Assembly (NCBI RefSeq): GCF_035751725.1
Contig: NZ_CP142104.1
Span: 2,108,001 to 2,172,000, forward strand
DNA length: 64,000 bases
Reading direction: 5' to 3'
From: Pseudomonas frederiksbergensis
GTDB lineage: Bacteria; Pseudomonadota; Gammaproteobacteria; Pseudomonadales; Pseudomonadaceae
Position numbers and translations under genes: made by a program. The notes beneath the pieces were generated by a model. The model worked only from the letters and a program-made list of their open reading frames with translations, did not search any database and was not told the DNA's origin. Position 1 is the stretch's first letter; each line of letters starts with the position of its first letter. This document shows, piece by piece, positions 38,764-48,490 of this stretch.

Positions 38764-39975
38764 TTAGCCGCCCACCGTTGCTGGCCTTGCGATTCGCCCC
38801 GCAGCGAAGTCGAGCAGCAAGGCCACGATAATCGCGCCAGCGGAAACCAGGAACAGCAACGCGTGGTGTCCACCGCTGGCATTGAACAGCGCCGAATAGC
38901 CAAACCCGGCCAGCGCCTGGAAAGTGGCGAAGGAAACGGTGGCGCGGCTCCAGGCGACTTGCTGGCGATGGTGGTCCGGCAGCAGCTCATGCACCCGGGC
39001 CAGGGCCAACGGCACGATGCCTGGCGGGAACGAACCGATCACCACGGCCAGCACGGCCAGCGCCAGGAAACTCTGGGAGGTCGCCAGCAGGCCGAGGGCT
39101 ACGGCTTGGACGGCCAACACCAGTCGTATGCTTTTGCGCGCGCCCAGGTGGTCCGCCAGAAAACCATAAGTCACTGGCCCGACAATCGCCCCCAGGCCAT
39201 ACATCACCCATACCAGTGCACCGACGTGGGCGCCGGCCTTGAGGCCGCGGGCGACATAGTCCACCAGGAACACCATCGCCGGGACCAACCCCGCCGCCAT
39301 GAAGGCGTATTGGGCAAACAACTGATAGACGGCGCGGGGCGTGGGTTCGTCCGGTGTGGCGTGTTTCGAGCCACTGTTCTGGTGCGCAGCGTCGTGCGGC
39401 CAACCGAACCAGCTCAACCCGGTCAGTACCAGCGACAGCACGCCGAGCCCGAGCCATGTGGCTTGCAGGCCGAGACTCAACAGCGGCGGCACGATCGTTC
39501 CGGAGCCGGCGATGCCCAGCCCGATGCCCAGGAAAATCGCACCACTGGCCAGGCCTCTGCGTGCGACGGGCACATGGGGCAGCACGGTGGCGGCCACCAG
39601 CACCATGATCGCGCCGCCGGCGATGCCCGACAGCAGCCGCCAGGCGAAATACCAGGTGACCGACACAGGAAAGGCACAGGCGAAAAACGCAGCCGTCACG
39701 GCCAGCATCATCAGTCGCAATGCATTTTTATTGGACAGCCAACGGGCCATTGGCCGGCCGAGGAGGGCGCCGATCAGGTAGCCGACGAGGTTGGCGGCCC
39801 CGAGGTAGACAACGTCGCCTGCGCTGAACCAATGCGCTTCGATCAGCGGTGGAATCAAAGGGGTGTAGGCGAAGCGCGCCAGGCCGATGCTGACGAGGCT
39901 GGCGCAGAGGCCGGCGAATATCGGCAACCAGATACTGGTTGGAGGTGAATCGAGCGCCGCGGATGATGTACGCAT
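38764..39975 (-). CDS. MFS transporter, YbfB/YjiJ family
   Basis: A 403-residue 12-helix major facilitator. N-terminal LPIFAGLCASLVSIGLARFAYTPLIPPLIEAHWFSAGDVVYLGAANLVGYLIGALLGRP is typical of the YbfB group. Substrate unknown. Divergent from the LysR gene at 40087 across a 111-base intergenic region, suggesting LysR control. Its stop is three bases from the AraC gene stop on the other strand. Confidence 0.9.
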   Translation of the reverse strand: MRTSSAALDSPPTSIWLPIFAGLCASLVSIGLARFAYTPLIPPLIEAHWFSAGDVVYLGAANLVGYLIGALLGRPMARWLSNKNALRLMMLAVTAAFFACAFPVSVTWYFAWRLLSGIAGGAIMVLVAATVLPHVPVARRGLASGAIFLGIGLGIAGSGTIVPPLLSLGLQATWLGLGVLSLVLTGLSWFGWPHDAAHQNSGSKHATPDEPTPRAVYQLFAQYAFMAAGLVPAMVFLVDYVARGLKAGAHVGALVWVMYGLGAIVGPVTYGFLADHLGARKSIRLVLAVQAVALGLLATSQSFLALAVLAVVIGSFPPGIVPLALARVHELLPDHHRQQVAWSRATVSFATFQALAGFGYSALFNASGGHHALLFLVSAGAIIVALLLDFAAGRIARPATVGG

Positions 39976-40086
39976 GGTAGCGATCCCATAGAAGGTTCAT
40001 GGCGTCCAGCATATCGGCTATTGTTGTTGCGTTTATGCAGCGATTACGCGGCGCGGTGATGCAACTATGCATCGGTAGGAGGATGG

Positions 40087-40962
40087 ATGAATTGGGATGA
40101 TGCACGGGTATTCCTGGCGGTCTGTCGGGAGTCGACCCTGCGGGGTGCGGCGCGTGTGCTGGGGGTGGACCAGGCGACTGTGGGCCGGCGCATCGTCGCG
40201 TTGGAGAAGTCCTTGAGCGCCGCTCTGTTCCTGCGCACGCCCGACGGTTACGCCCTGACGTCGATGGGCGAGGCCGCGCTCAAGTCCGTGGAGAAAATGG
40301 AGCAGTCGGCCCTGGAGCTGGAGCGTCGGATACAAGGCCTCGACGATCGGCTGGCGGGCAATGTGCGTGTCGCCACCACCGATTCATTGGCGATCGACTT
40401 CCTGATCCCCGCCATTGCCCGTCTGCACCAACGCCACCCCGACGTGCGCGTGCAGCTGGACGCTTCCACGCAGATCACCAGCCTGGTCAAGCGCGAAGCG
40501 GACGTTGCCGTGCGCAACACCCGGCCGGACAATCCCGACCTGATCGCCCGGCGGATCGCCCGTTGGCCGGTGGGGTTGTTCGCGTCGCGCGAATATGTCG
40601 ACGCCCATGGCGAGCCGACGCCGGGCAGCGCGTTCGAAGGCCATGACCTGGTGGTCTACCAGCCATATTTGCAGGCGCAAAAGGACTTTACCCTGGTCGC
40701 CGAGCCGGTCAGTCGTGGGCGGATCGTTGCCGGCCTGAGCTCAAGCTTGTTGGTACGTCGGTCGATTGCGGCAGGGCTCGGAGTGGGGGAAATCCCGGTG
40801 TACATGGGCGAGCGCGATGGACTGGTGCGCCTGTGGCCGCAGCGCACGCGGCCGCTGCCCTACGAGGTCTGGCTGGTGACGCACGCGGACTTGCGCCATA
40901 CGGCGCGGGTGCGGGCGGTGATCGATGAGATTGTCGCGGCGTTTTCCCAGGAAAACCAATGA
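40087..40962 (+). CDS. LysR-family regulator
   Basis: A 291-residue LysR regulator with HTH MNWDDARVFLAVCRESTLRGAARVLGVDQATVGRRIVALEKSL and a typical effector domain (GNVRVATTDSLAIDFLIPAIARLHQRHPDVRV). Divergent from the MFS gene, its likely target. Followed by a REP-like hairpin. Confidence 0.9.
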   Translation: MNWDDARVFLAVCRESTLRGAARVLGVDQATVGRRIVALEKSLSAALFLRTPDGYALTSMGEAALKSVEKMEQSALELERRIQGLDDRLAGNVRVATTDSLAIDFLIPAIARLHQRHPDVRVQLDASTQITSLVKREADVAVRNTRPDNPDLIARRIARWPVGLFASREYVDAHGEPTPGSAFEGHDLVVYQPYLQAQKDFTLVAEPVSRGRIVAGLSSSLLVRRSIAAGLGVGEIPVYMGERDGLVRLWPQRTRPLPYEVWLVTHADLRHTARVRAVIDEIVAAFSQENQ

Positions 40963-40977
40963 CGCAGGATAAAAGAA

Positions 40978-41005
40978 CCTGTGGGAGCTTGCTCGCTCCC
41001 ACAGG
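40978..41005. repeat. REP-like hairpin between convergent genes
   Basis: Arms CCTGTGGGAGC (40978-40988) / GCTCCCACAGG (40995-41005), loop TTGCTC. It separates the convergent LysR and pirin genes and probably ends both transcripts. Confidence 0.8.
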
Positions 41006-41023
41006 ATGCCCTGCATGCAGGCC

Positions 41024-41746
41024 TCATGGCATCTGCGGCAGCTCCTGTGGCCGCAGGTCAAACACCAGCACTTCGGCATTCTGGCCGTTGCTCAGTGTCA
41101 GCGCCTGTTCCTGGCGCACCCGCACGCCATCGCCTTCCTGCAACGGCACGCCATTGAGCTCGACGCTGCCTCGGGCGACATGGACATAGGCATAGCGATC
41201 GGCAGCCAACGCCAGCGTGGCGCTCTCGGCGCCATCGAACAGCCCGGCGTAGACCCGTGCGTCCTGGCGAACATGCAGTGAGCCCTCGGCGCCGTCCGGC
41301 GAGATGATCAGTTGCAGGCGACCACGTTTCTGTTCGGGGCTGAAGTGTTCCTGCTGGTAGCGCGGCGTGGCGCCGACGACGTTGGGCACGATCCAGATCT
41401 GCAGGAAGTGCACGGGCTCGTCGGCGCTGTGATTGAACTCACTGTGAGCCACGCCACTGCCGGCACTCATCAGCTGCACGTCCCCGGGACGGATGACCGA
41501 ACCGGTGCCCAAGGTGTCCTTGTGCTCCAGCGCGCCCTCGAGCACGTAGGAGAAAATCTCCATGTCCCGATGCGGGTGCTGGCCGAAACCCTTGGCGGCG
41601 GCGACCCGGTCGTCGTTGATCACCAGCAGGTCGGAAAAGCCTTGTTGATTGAGGTCGCGGTAGCTGGCGAACGAAAAGGTGTGGAACGACGTCAGCCAGC
41701 CGTGACGTGCAATACCGCGATCGGACGCTTTACGAAGGGTCAGCAT
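41024..41746 (-). CDS. Pirin-family protein (YhhW-like)
   Basis: A 240-residue bicupin. The N-terminal cupin has metal ligands in GFGQHPHRDMEIFSYVLEGALEHKD and GSGVAHSEFN (His, His, His, Glu). Family members are quercetin 2,3-dioxygenases or redox-sensitive regulators. Length and start (MLTLRKASDRGIARHGWLTSFHTFSFASY) are standard; AGGAG lies nine bases upstream. Confidence 0.93.
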   Translation of the reverse strand: MLTLRKASDRGIARHGWLTSFHTFSFASYRDLNQQGFSDLLVINDDRVAAAKGFGQHPHRDMEIFSYVLEGALEHKDTLGTGSVIRPGDVQLMSAGSGVAHSEFNHSADEPVHFLQIWIVPNVVGATPRYQQEHFSPEQKRGRLQLIISPDGAEGSLHVRQDARVYAGLFDGAESATLALAADRYAYVHVARGSVELNGVPLQEGDGVRVRQEQALTLSNGQNAEVLVFDLRPQELPQMP

Positions 41747-41982
41747 GATAATTTCTCCTGGTTCAGTGGGCGGTGGCCATGGCCGTTCGCCGGGTTCAGA
41801 AGAAGGTTAATGGTAATCGACTTGTGCAATAAGCAGGTGAATGTGGAAATACTGTCCGTTCTGAGTGGACAATTTCGCACCGCACGCTTCGCTTCGTCAT
41901 AATGCCGACCGATGATTGCAAACCCCACAAGGTTCGCGTTTTTTCAATTTGCTGCATGTTCTTCTCGATCTGGCGTCTTCCC

Positions 41983-42933
41983 ATGAAAACCGTAGCAATG
42001 GTGCTGTTCCCCGATTTCCTGCTGCTCGACATGGCCGGGCCGCTGGAAGTGTTTTCCATCGCCAATCGTTTTCTTGTCCCCGACCAGCATTATCAACTGC
42101 TGACCCTGGGCACCGAGCGAGGCCCGTTGCGCGCCTCCAATGGTGTGAACGTCCACGCCGATATCCATATCGACCAGGCCTGGGCCGCCTATGACGTGTT
42201 GCTCGTACCGGGCGGCCCCGGGGCCTATAACGACCGGCACCCAGCGTTGCACACCTGGCTGCGCGCCTCGGCGCAAAGGGCCACGTGCTACGGCTCCATC
42301 TGTACCGGTGCGTTTGTGCTCGGTGAGGCGGGGTTGCTCGATGGACACCGCGTGACCACGCATTGGCATTACACCGAGCGCTTGATCCAACGCTTTCCCA
42401 AGGCACTGATCGAGACCGACAAAATCTATCTACGGGACCGACGCCTGATCACCTCTGGCGGTGTCACCGCCGGCATCGACATGGCCTTGGCCATCGTCGC
42501 ACAGGATCATGGCCGCAAGATTGCGCTGGATGTCGCCAAGGTGCTGCTGGTGCTCATGAAGCGCCAGGGCGGACAAGCGCAGTTCAGTCCGCTGGTGGCG
42601 ACCGTGGCGGCCCAGGAGTCGGCGGTCACTCGGGTGCAGCACTACGTGATGGAGCATCTGGAGGAGCCATTCACGGTGGAACGCATGGCGGCAGTCGTGG
42701 CCATGAGCGCCCGGCATTTTGCCCGGCTGTTTGTCCGAGAGGTGAAAATGACGCCCATGGAATTCCTCCAAGGGGCGCGCATCGATCGGGCGCGGCAGTT
42801 GCTCGAATCCACCGACTTGCCCCTCAAGACCGTGGCGTTTCGCAGCGGCTTCGGCAGTGTCCGCCACATGCGCCAGCTGTTCAGTGAAAAGCTTGGCCTG
42901 ACACCGGTCCAGTACCGCCAGCAGTTCAGTTGA
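41983..42933 (+). CDS. GlxA-family AraC-type regulator
   Basis: A 316-residue regulator with an N-terminal DJ-1/PfpI domain (MKTVAMVLFPDFLLLDMAGPLEVFSIAN, CYGSICTGAFVLGEAGLLDG with the nucleophile-elbow Cys) and a C-terminal AraC domain (FTVERMAAVVAMSARHFARLFVREVKMTPMEFLQGARIDRARQLLES). The start at 41983 begins the domain; an in-frame ATG at 41902 would add 27 residues. Divergent from the pirin gene and a candidate regulator of it. Confidence 0.88.
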   Translation: MKTVAMVLFPDFLLLDMAGPLEVFSIANRFLVPDQHYQLLTLGTERGPLRASNGVNVHADIHIDQAWAAYDVLLVPGGPGAYNDRHPALHTWLRASAQRATCYGSICTGAFVLGEAGLLDGHRVTTHWHYTERLIQRFPKALIETDKIYLRDRRLITSGGVTAGIDMALAIVAQDHGRKIALDVAKVLLVLMKRQGGQAQFSPLVATVAAQESAVTRVQHYVMEHLEEPFTVERMAAVVAMSARHFARLFVREVKMTPMEFLQGARIDRARQLLESTDLPLKTVAFRSGFGSVRHMRQLFSEKLGLTPVQYRQQFS

Positions 42934-43116
42934 GCCTTGGATGTCCGTCCTGGGCACCGTGATGTCCGTGATGGGTCCTGTGCCAGCATTGTTCTGCGGG
43001 GCAGGGCTGCCAAGATAACCGCGAACCCTCTGGAAAGGATGCGCAAGAGCCAGGGCTGACGCGTGCGGCGATTCGCAACGCGATGCCTGGACCGGTCATC
43101 TGGCGCTGGATCGCTC

Positions 43117-44607
43117 ATGAACAGTTTCGTCACACCCTGCACCGGGCCAACGGTAGGCTTCGGCCCGTTCGTCTTTCATCGACAGCAGCGGTTGGTCACT
43201 CGCGACGGTCAGCCCCTGGCATTGGGCGGTCGCGCCCTGGACATCCTGCAAGTACTGGTCGCGCATGCGGGTGCTTTTGTCAGCAAGCAAACGCTGATCG
43301 ACCATGTGTGGCCCGACAGCGTGGTGGAAGACATCAATCTACGGGTGCACATTGCCGCGCTGCGGCGGGCCTTCGGCGAGACGCGCGAAGGCAATCGCTA
43401 CATCCTCAATCATCCCCGCCGAGGCTATTGTTTTGCGGTGCCCGTGACCTTGCGGCCCGGCGACGAGCTAGCGGCCGCGGAGCCGTCCGAGCGGCACAAT
43501 CTGCCCGCCCGGCTGAGTCCGGTGATCGGTCGCGACAAAATCCTGGGCCGGTTGTTGGTAGAAGTGCCACGCCAATCCCTGACCACGATCACCGGCCCCG
43601 GTGGCATCGGCAAGACCACTGTGGCATTGCGAGTTGCGGAGCTGCTGCTGGAGCATTTTGCCGACGGCGCCTGGTTCATTGACTTGGCTGGCGTCGACGA
43701 CCCGGCGCAGGTTGCGCTGCGAATCGCCCAAGCCCTGGACCTGGCGGAAGAATGCCTGGCCCTGCAACTGCAAGCCCGTCGGGTGTTGCTGGTGCTCGAT
43801 GGCTGTGAACAGCTGATCGATGCCTGCCGGGAGTTGGCCGTGACGTTGCGCAGGGCGGCGCCGGGTGTGTCGCTGCTGGTGAGCAGCCGGGAAATCCTGA
43901 ACCTGGCCGATGAAAATATCGTGCAATTGCCTGGCCTGGTGGTAGTGCCCGCCAAGCAGCCCGATCATCAGATGCTGGCGTGCCCGGCGGTGCAATTGCT
44001 GGTCGAACGGGTCGGCGCTCGCCAGCAGGGCTTCAAACCCACTGAGCGGGACCTGGCGGCGCTCGTGCAAATCTGCCAACGCCTCGACGGATTGCCGTTG
44101 GCGCTGGAACTGGCGGCGGCCCAGGTCGATGTGCTGGGCGTGGCCGGGGTCCTGGAACAGTTGGACTACGGTCTTTCGCTGCTGAGCCACGGGCGTCGTA
44201 CCGCCGTGGCCCGCCACCGAAGCCTGGAGGCCGCCCTTGACTGGAGCTTCGACCGCTTGAGCCAGGATGAGCGAACGGTGTTCCAACGCCTGGCGGTGTT
44301 CGAAAAACGCTTCAGCCTCAGGGCCGCGATGGCCGTGGTCAGTTGCCCGGAGCTGGCGGCGGATCGATTGCCCTGGTTGGTGTCGCGGCTGGTCAATCAG
44401 TCATTGGTGATGGTCGAGCTGCGTGCCGAGGGAACGCGTTTTTATCTGCTGCACACCACCCGCACCTATGCCCTGGAAAAGTTGCGTTGCAGTGGACAGT
44501 CCCAGCTTTTCCATCGGCGTTACGCACTGCAACAAGCCTGGCAACCGCGTCGGTCAAGACCCGAGGCGCCGAGCCAGCGCTTGGAGCAGCGCGTCGGCTT
44601 GCTTTAG
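43117..44607 (+). CDS. Winged-helix/NTPase regulator, short form
   Basis: A 496-residue STAND-type regulator. N-terminal OmpR-type winged helix (about 15-112: FHRQQRLVTRDGQPLALGGRALDILQVLV...LRVHIAALRRAFGE), then an NB-ARC-like ATPase with Walker A GPGGIGKTT (160-168), Walker B VLLVLDGCEQL and sensor LLVSSREIL, then DGLPLALELAAAQ. It ends soon after TRTYALEKL, where the paralog at 44554-47364 continues for about 440 residues of helical repeats. Its last 17 codons overlap the 3' end of that convergent gene. It may be truncated or naturally short. Confidence 0.85.
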   Translation: MNSFVTPCTGPTVGFGPFVFHRQQRLVTRDGQPLALGGRALDILQVLVAHAGAFVSKQTLIDHVWPDSVVEDINLRVHIAALRRAFGETREGNRYILNHPRRGYCFAVPVTLRPGDELAAAEPSERHNLPARLSPVIGRDKILGRLLVEVPRQSLTTITGPGGIGKTTVALRVAELLLEHFADGAWFIDLAGVDDPAQVALRIAQALDLAEECLALQLQARRVLLVLDGCEQLIDACRELAVTLRRAAPGVSLLVSSREILNLADENIVQLPGLVVVPAKQPDHQMLACPAVQLLVERVGARQQGFKPTERDLAALVQICQRLDGLPLALELAAAQVDVLGVAGVLEQLDYGLSLLSHGRRTAVARHRSLEAALDWSFDRLSQDERTVFQRLAVFEKRFSLRAAMAVVSCPELAADRLPWLVSRLVNQSLVMVELRAEGTRFYLLHTTRTYALEKLRCSGQSQLFHRRYALQQAWQPRRSRPEAPSQRLEQRVGLL

Positions 44608-47364
44608 GTCCGGCGTGTCGAAGCCTTCACTGAAGCGTCGATAGACGGGGCCGAGTACATCCGCGGCGGCCTGATCCTGGCCACGGCGCTGCCACAGCCG
44701 CGCCAGGGAAACAGCGCTGCGCAGTTCCCACGCCAGCGCGCCTTGCTGCCGGGCGACGGCGAGGGCGGCGTGCAGTTGCGTTTCGGCACGGCTCTCTGCG
44801 GACGGGGCATCCTGCGCCAACAACGTTTCGGCGCTGGCCCGCAGGATCTCGGCGGAGCACCAGCCTGCGGCGCCGCTGTGGGCGCGTTTGATCTGCTCGG
44901 GGCCGACGGCATCCGTGCGCAGTGTCACGACCATGTCCTGGACCAAGCCGCCCGTGGCCGGACAGGTCTCCAGCGGCGCGCCGTCGAATGCGCGCTCGTA
45001 GTGGCAGGCCCAGTCATGGAACAGCATGACCGAATGTTTGCGGGCCTGGTGTTTCAGCATATCGAGCCGTTCCCGGGCGATTGAATGCTCGCCGGTGTAC
45101 TGGGCGAGCACGCAACCGGTAATCGCCAGGGTGTAGCAGATTGAAAGGCCGTGGTTGATCTGCAGGGCAATCTGCAGCGCGAGATTGGCGGTGCGCCGGG
45201 CTTTTTCGGCGAACCCCTGCAGCCAGAGAATACGCGCCAGGATCGTCAATGCCGCGACGCTCTGTTCGTACTGCACGCCAAAACCATGGGTGAACCGGCT
45301 CAGGTGGCCGTTCTGGGCCAGGCGCTGGATGACTTGTTCGGCATCGCGTCGCGCGGCATCCTGGTCGCCGGTGAAATGCAACGCCAGCACCCGCAGGCGC
45401 TGGGTACTCAAGGACAGCACCGGGTCACCCTGCGGTCCCAGGCGGTCGAAGTCCTGGCATTGTTCCAGCGCCTGCTGGTAGCGGCCACAACTGAGGTTGA
45501 CGGTGAGGTGGCCCGACAAGGCGCGCAGTTCACCCGCCAGGTCCTGGCACTGCCGGGCCAGGCGCCGGGCCGTGACGAACGCCTCGACCGTGGCCGGCGT
45601 ACCGCCCTCGGTGTGGTAGTTGAGGCTGGCGTGGGCCAGTTCCAGGGCCAGCGTCAGCCTCGGGCACGGCGAGGCGCTGCCGTGCAGCAGTTCGCGGGCC
45701 TTGCTGACGTAGAGACCGTGCTCCTTGAGCAGTGACAGTTCCTGCCAGAGGGGCAGGGTGCGGGCGGTCAAGCGGATCGCCACGGCGTGTGAACCGTGCG
45801 GGCCAAGCCCGCGGTCCAGCGCTGCGCGAATGTCGTCACGGTAGGTCGCGTAGCGTGCGATCCACAACCGCGTCGGGGTGCTCTCCCAGTCTTTCTCAGC
45901 CTGTTCCATCAGCGTCAGGCAACGCTCGGCGTGTCGCGCCTGGCTCACGGCGAGTTCGCCTGCCTCCAGCAGTTTTTCCAAAGCGTAGCTGCGCGTGGTG
46001 TCCAGCAGGCAATAGCGGACCTCATCGTCACCGATCTCAACATTGAGCAGCGACTTGGCGACCAACTGGCTGACCGATACCAGCACCTGGTCGGGCGCGA
46101 CATGCTGGCCGACGATGACCGCCGCGGCCGAGGCCAGGTTGAAACTGCCCATGAACACCGCCAGCCGCCGCAGGCAGGTCTGCTCGCAAGCCGTGAGCAG
46201 CGCGAAGCTCCAGTCCAGCGTGGCGCGCAGGGTCTGTTGTCGCGGTGCGCTGTTGCGCTTGTCGTGATCGAGCAAGGCGACGCTGTCTCGCAGTTGCCGG
46301 CACAGCGCTTGCAGCCCAAAGCGTCCGACCTGGGCGGCGGCCAGTTCGATGGCCAGGGGAATCCCATCCAGGCGCTGGCAGATATCGACGATCAGCGGCA
46401 CCTCGTGATCGGTCAGTTCGAAGTCGTCCTGGCTGGCCATCGCCCGCTCTGCGAACAGTTGCAGCGCTGGATATTCCAGGGCCGGATAACCTTCGATGAT
46501 CATGCCCCGGGGCGGGATCGCTAATGAGTCGAGGCGCTGCACATGTTCGCCTTCGGCGCGCAGGCCTTCGCGGCTGGTGGCGAGGATATGCAAGTGCGGC
46601 GCGGCGCGCAGCAACGTCTCGCAGAGCTGGGCCACGGCGTCGACCAGATGCTCGCAAGTGTCGATGACCAGCAGCAACTGCCGTTCCTTGAGCGGCCGCA
46701 CGATGGCTTCCAGGGGCTCGCCGTCTTGTGACGACAGCTCCAGCAGGGCGCAGAGGTTCGGCGCGATCATGGTCGGGTCGTTGAGCGAGCCGAGGTCCAG
46801 CAGATAGGTGCCGTCGCGGTAATGCCCAATCAGCCGCTCGGCGACCTGGAGGGCGACGGTGGTCTTGCCGATCCCGCCACTGCCGACCAGGGTAATGAAG
46901 CGTTTTCGCGGCAGCTGGGCGACCAGGCTTTCCACCAGGCCCTGGCGCCCGATTACCCGCGTGCGACGCGGCGGCAAGTTGCGCGCCAGGGCAGGGTGGG
47001 GGATACGAGCCAGCGCTTCCGGCGGTTCGAAGGTTACCGGCGCGACAAAACTGTAGCCGCGTTGCGCCACGGTGATGATGTAGCGCTGGCCGGCCTGCCC
47101 GTCACCCAACGCCTTGCGCAGCGCGGCCACATGGACCCGCAGGTTGGTGTCTTCCACCACGCTCTTGGGCCAGACGTGGGCGATCAATTGCTGCTTGCTG
47201 ACCACTTGCCCTGCGTGTTCGAGCAGCACCAGCAGAATCTCCACCGCCCGCCGACCCAGGCGCAACGGCTGCCCCCCTTCCAGGACCAGGCGCTGGCGGG
47301 GATGAACCCGGTAAGGGCCGAAATGCAGCGTCTTTTCGACGGGCAGGCTGAGGTACTGACTCAT
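44554..47364 (-). CDS. Winged-helix/NTPase regulator with helical-repeat C-terminus
   Basis: A 936-residue STAND-type regulator: OmpR-type winged helix (about 15-110), ATPase with GSGGIGKTT, LLLVIDTCEHL and ILATSREGL, the DGIPLAIELAAAQ motif, and a long TPR-like C-terminal half (about 500-936) expected to bind an inducer or partner. Resembles the LuxR/MalT logic with the DNA-binding domain at the other end. Divergent from the alpha/beta hydrolase gene at 47609, a possible target. The ATG at 47364 starts MSQYLSLPVEKTLHFG. Confidence 0.87.
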   Translation of the reverse strand: MSQYLSLPVEKTLHFGPYRVHPRQRLVLEGGQPLRLGRRAVEILLVLLEHAGQVVSKQQLIAHVWPKSVVEDTNLRVHVAALRKALGDGQAGQRYIITVAQRGYSFVAPVTFEPPEALARIPHPALARNLPPRRTRVIGRQGLVESLVAQLPRKRFITLVGSGGIGKTTVALQVAERLIGHYRDGTYLLDLGSLNDPTMIAPNLCALLELSSQDGEPLEAIVRPLKERQLLLVIDTCEHLVDAVAQLCETLLRAAPHLHILATSREGLRAEGEHVQRLDSLAIPPRGMIIEGYPALEYPALQLFAERAMASQDDFELTDHEVPLIVDICQRLDGIPLAIELAAAQVGRFGLQALCRQLRDSVALLDHDKRNSAPRQQTLRATLDWSFALLTACEQTCLRRLAVFMGSFNLASAAAVIVGQHVAPDQVLVSVSQLVAKSLLNVEIGDDEVRYCLLDTTRSYALEKLLEAGELAVSQARHAERCLTLMEQAEKDWESTPTRLWIARYATYRDDIRAALDRGLGPHGSHAVAIRLTARTLPLWQELSLLKEHGLYVSKARELLHGSASPCPRLTLALELAHASLNYHTEGGTPATVEAFVTARRLARQCQDLAGELRALSGHLTVNLSCGRYQQALEQCQDFDRLGPQGDPVLSLSTQRLRVLALHFTGDQDAARRDAEQVIQRLAQNGHLSRFTHGFGVQYEQSVAALTILARILWLQGFAEKARRTANLALQIALQINHGLSICYTLAITGCVLAQYTGEHSIARERLDMLKHQARKHSVMLFHDWACHYERAFDGAPLETCPATGGLVQDMVVTLRTDAVGPEQIKRAHSGAAGWCSAEILRASAETLLAQDAPSAESRAETQLHAALAVARQQGALAWELRSAVSLARLWQRRGQDQAAADVLGPVYRRFSEGFDTPDLKQADALLQALARRLGS

Positions 47365-47479
47365 GGCGCGCTCATTGTTCTGTTCCCTGGAGATGGGCTG
47401 TACCTGAGCATATTCGTCAGGTTTTGTGACAAGCGCAACGGTGGGTGGGGTTGCCAACCTCCTGATCAACGCCAAACCC

Positions 47480-47507
47480 GTGGCGAGAGAGCAAGCTCCT
47501 TCGCCAC
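47480..47507. repeat. REP-like element
   Basis: GTGGCGA (47480-47486) / TCGCCAC (47501-47507) around AGAGCAAGCTCC. This is the other common P. fluorescens REP form. It lies in the promoter region between the long regulator gene and the hydrolase gene. Confidence 0.65.
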
Positions 47508-47608
47508 CAAAGCACGTCAGTCCCGAAAAAATTAACAACGTTTAACTCACGCACAAACCGCCCCTGGCCGGACCATAAAGCGATCCACCCACCTCAAGGA
47601 GTCATGTC

Positions 47609-48430
47609 ATGAGCACGTTCATCACCCGCGACGGCACAGAGATCTACTACAAGGATTGGGGCACTGGCCAACCGATTGTCTTCAGCCACGGCTGGCCATT
47701 GAATTCAGACAGTTGGGAGGCCCAGATGATGTTCCTCGCTTCCAACGGCTACCGGGTGATCGCCCACGACCGTCGCGGCCATGGACGTTCCAGCCAGCCG
47801 TGGGATGGCAATGACATGGACACCTACGCCGACGACCTGGCGGAGCTGATCGAGCGCCTGGACCTGAAGGACGCGGTGTTGCTCGGTTTCTCCACCGGCG
47901 GCGGCGAAGTGGCACGCTACATCGGTCGGCATGGCGCCGCCCGCGTCGCCAAGCTCGGCCTGATCTCGGCGGTCACGCCGCTGATGCTCAGGACCCCGGC
48001 CAACCCCGGCGGCTTGCCCGTCGAAGTCTTCGACGGCTTCCGCCAGGCCTCCCTGGCTGACCGTTCTCAGCTATACAAGGATGTGGCCAGCGCCTTTTTC
48101 GGCGCCAACCGTCCGGGCGCCAAAGTCTCCCAAGGCATGATCGATTGGTTCTGGATGCAAGGCATGCTCGCCGGCCACAAGAACACCTACGACTGCATCA
48201 AGGCGTTCTCGGAGACCGATCTCTCCGAAGACCTGCGCAGCATCGACGTGCCGACCCTGGTGGTCCATGGCGATGACGACCAGGTGGTGCCGATCGAAAC
48301 CGCCGGCATTGCCGCCGCCAAGTTGCTGAAAAATTCGCAGTTGCTGATCTACCCGGGCGCGCCTCATGGCCTGACCGATACCCACAAGGACCAGCTCAAC
48401 GCGGACCTGCTGGCGTTCATCAAGGGCTGA
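47609..48430 (+). CDS. Alpha/beta hydrolase (cofactor-free haloperoxidase/arylesterase type)
   Basis: A 273-residue enzyme closely similar in layout to the P. fluorescens arylesterase: [37 protein letters not shown], nucleophile elbow [13 protein letters not shown] with the Ser, Asp in [11 protein letters not shown] and His in [12 protein letters not shown]. Normally the elbow reads GFSMGGG; here Met is Thr. Such enzymes hydrolyse esters and can make peracids. Conventional AAGGAG before the ATG. First gene of the 47.6-53 kb cluster. Confidence 0.92.
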   Translation: MSTFITRDGTEIYYKDWGTGQPIVFSHGWPLNSDSWEAQMMFLASNGYRVIAHDRRGHGRSSQPWDGNDMDTYADDLAELIERLDLKDAVLLGFSTGGGEVARYIGRHGAARVAKLGLISAVTPLMLRTPANPGGLPVEVFDGFRQASLADRSQLYKDVASAFFGANRPGAKVSQGMIDWFWMQGMLAGHKNTYDCIKAFSETDLSEDLRSIDVPTLVVHGDDDQVVPIETAGIAAAKLLKNSQLLIYPGAPHGLTDTHKDQLNADLLAFIKG

Positions 48431-48443
48431 TAAGGCCATGAAC

Positions 48444-48469
48444 CTGTGGGAGCAAGCCCGCTCCCACAG
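48444..48469. repeat. REP-like hairpin
   Basis: Arms CTGTGGGAGC / GCTCCCACAG with loop AAGCCC, 14 bases after the hydrolase stop and 22 bases before the LysR start; likely ends the hydrolase transcript. Confidence 0.8.
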
Positions 48470-48490
48470 TCAAAACAGGACCTCATACCC

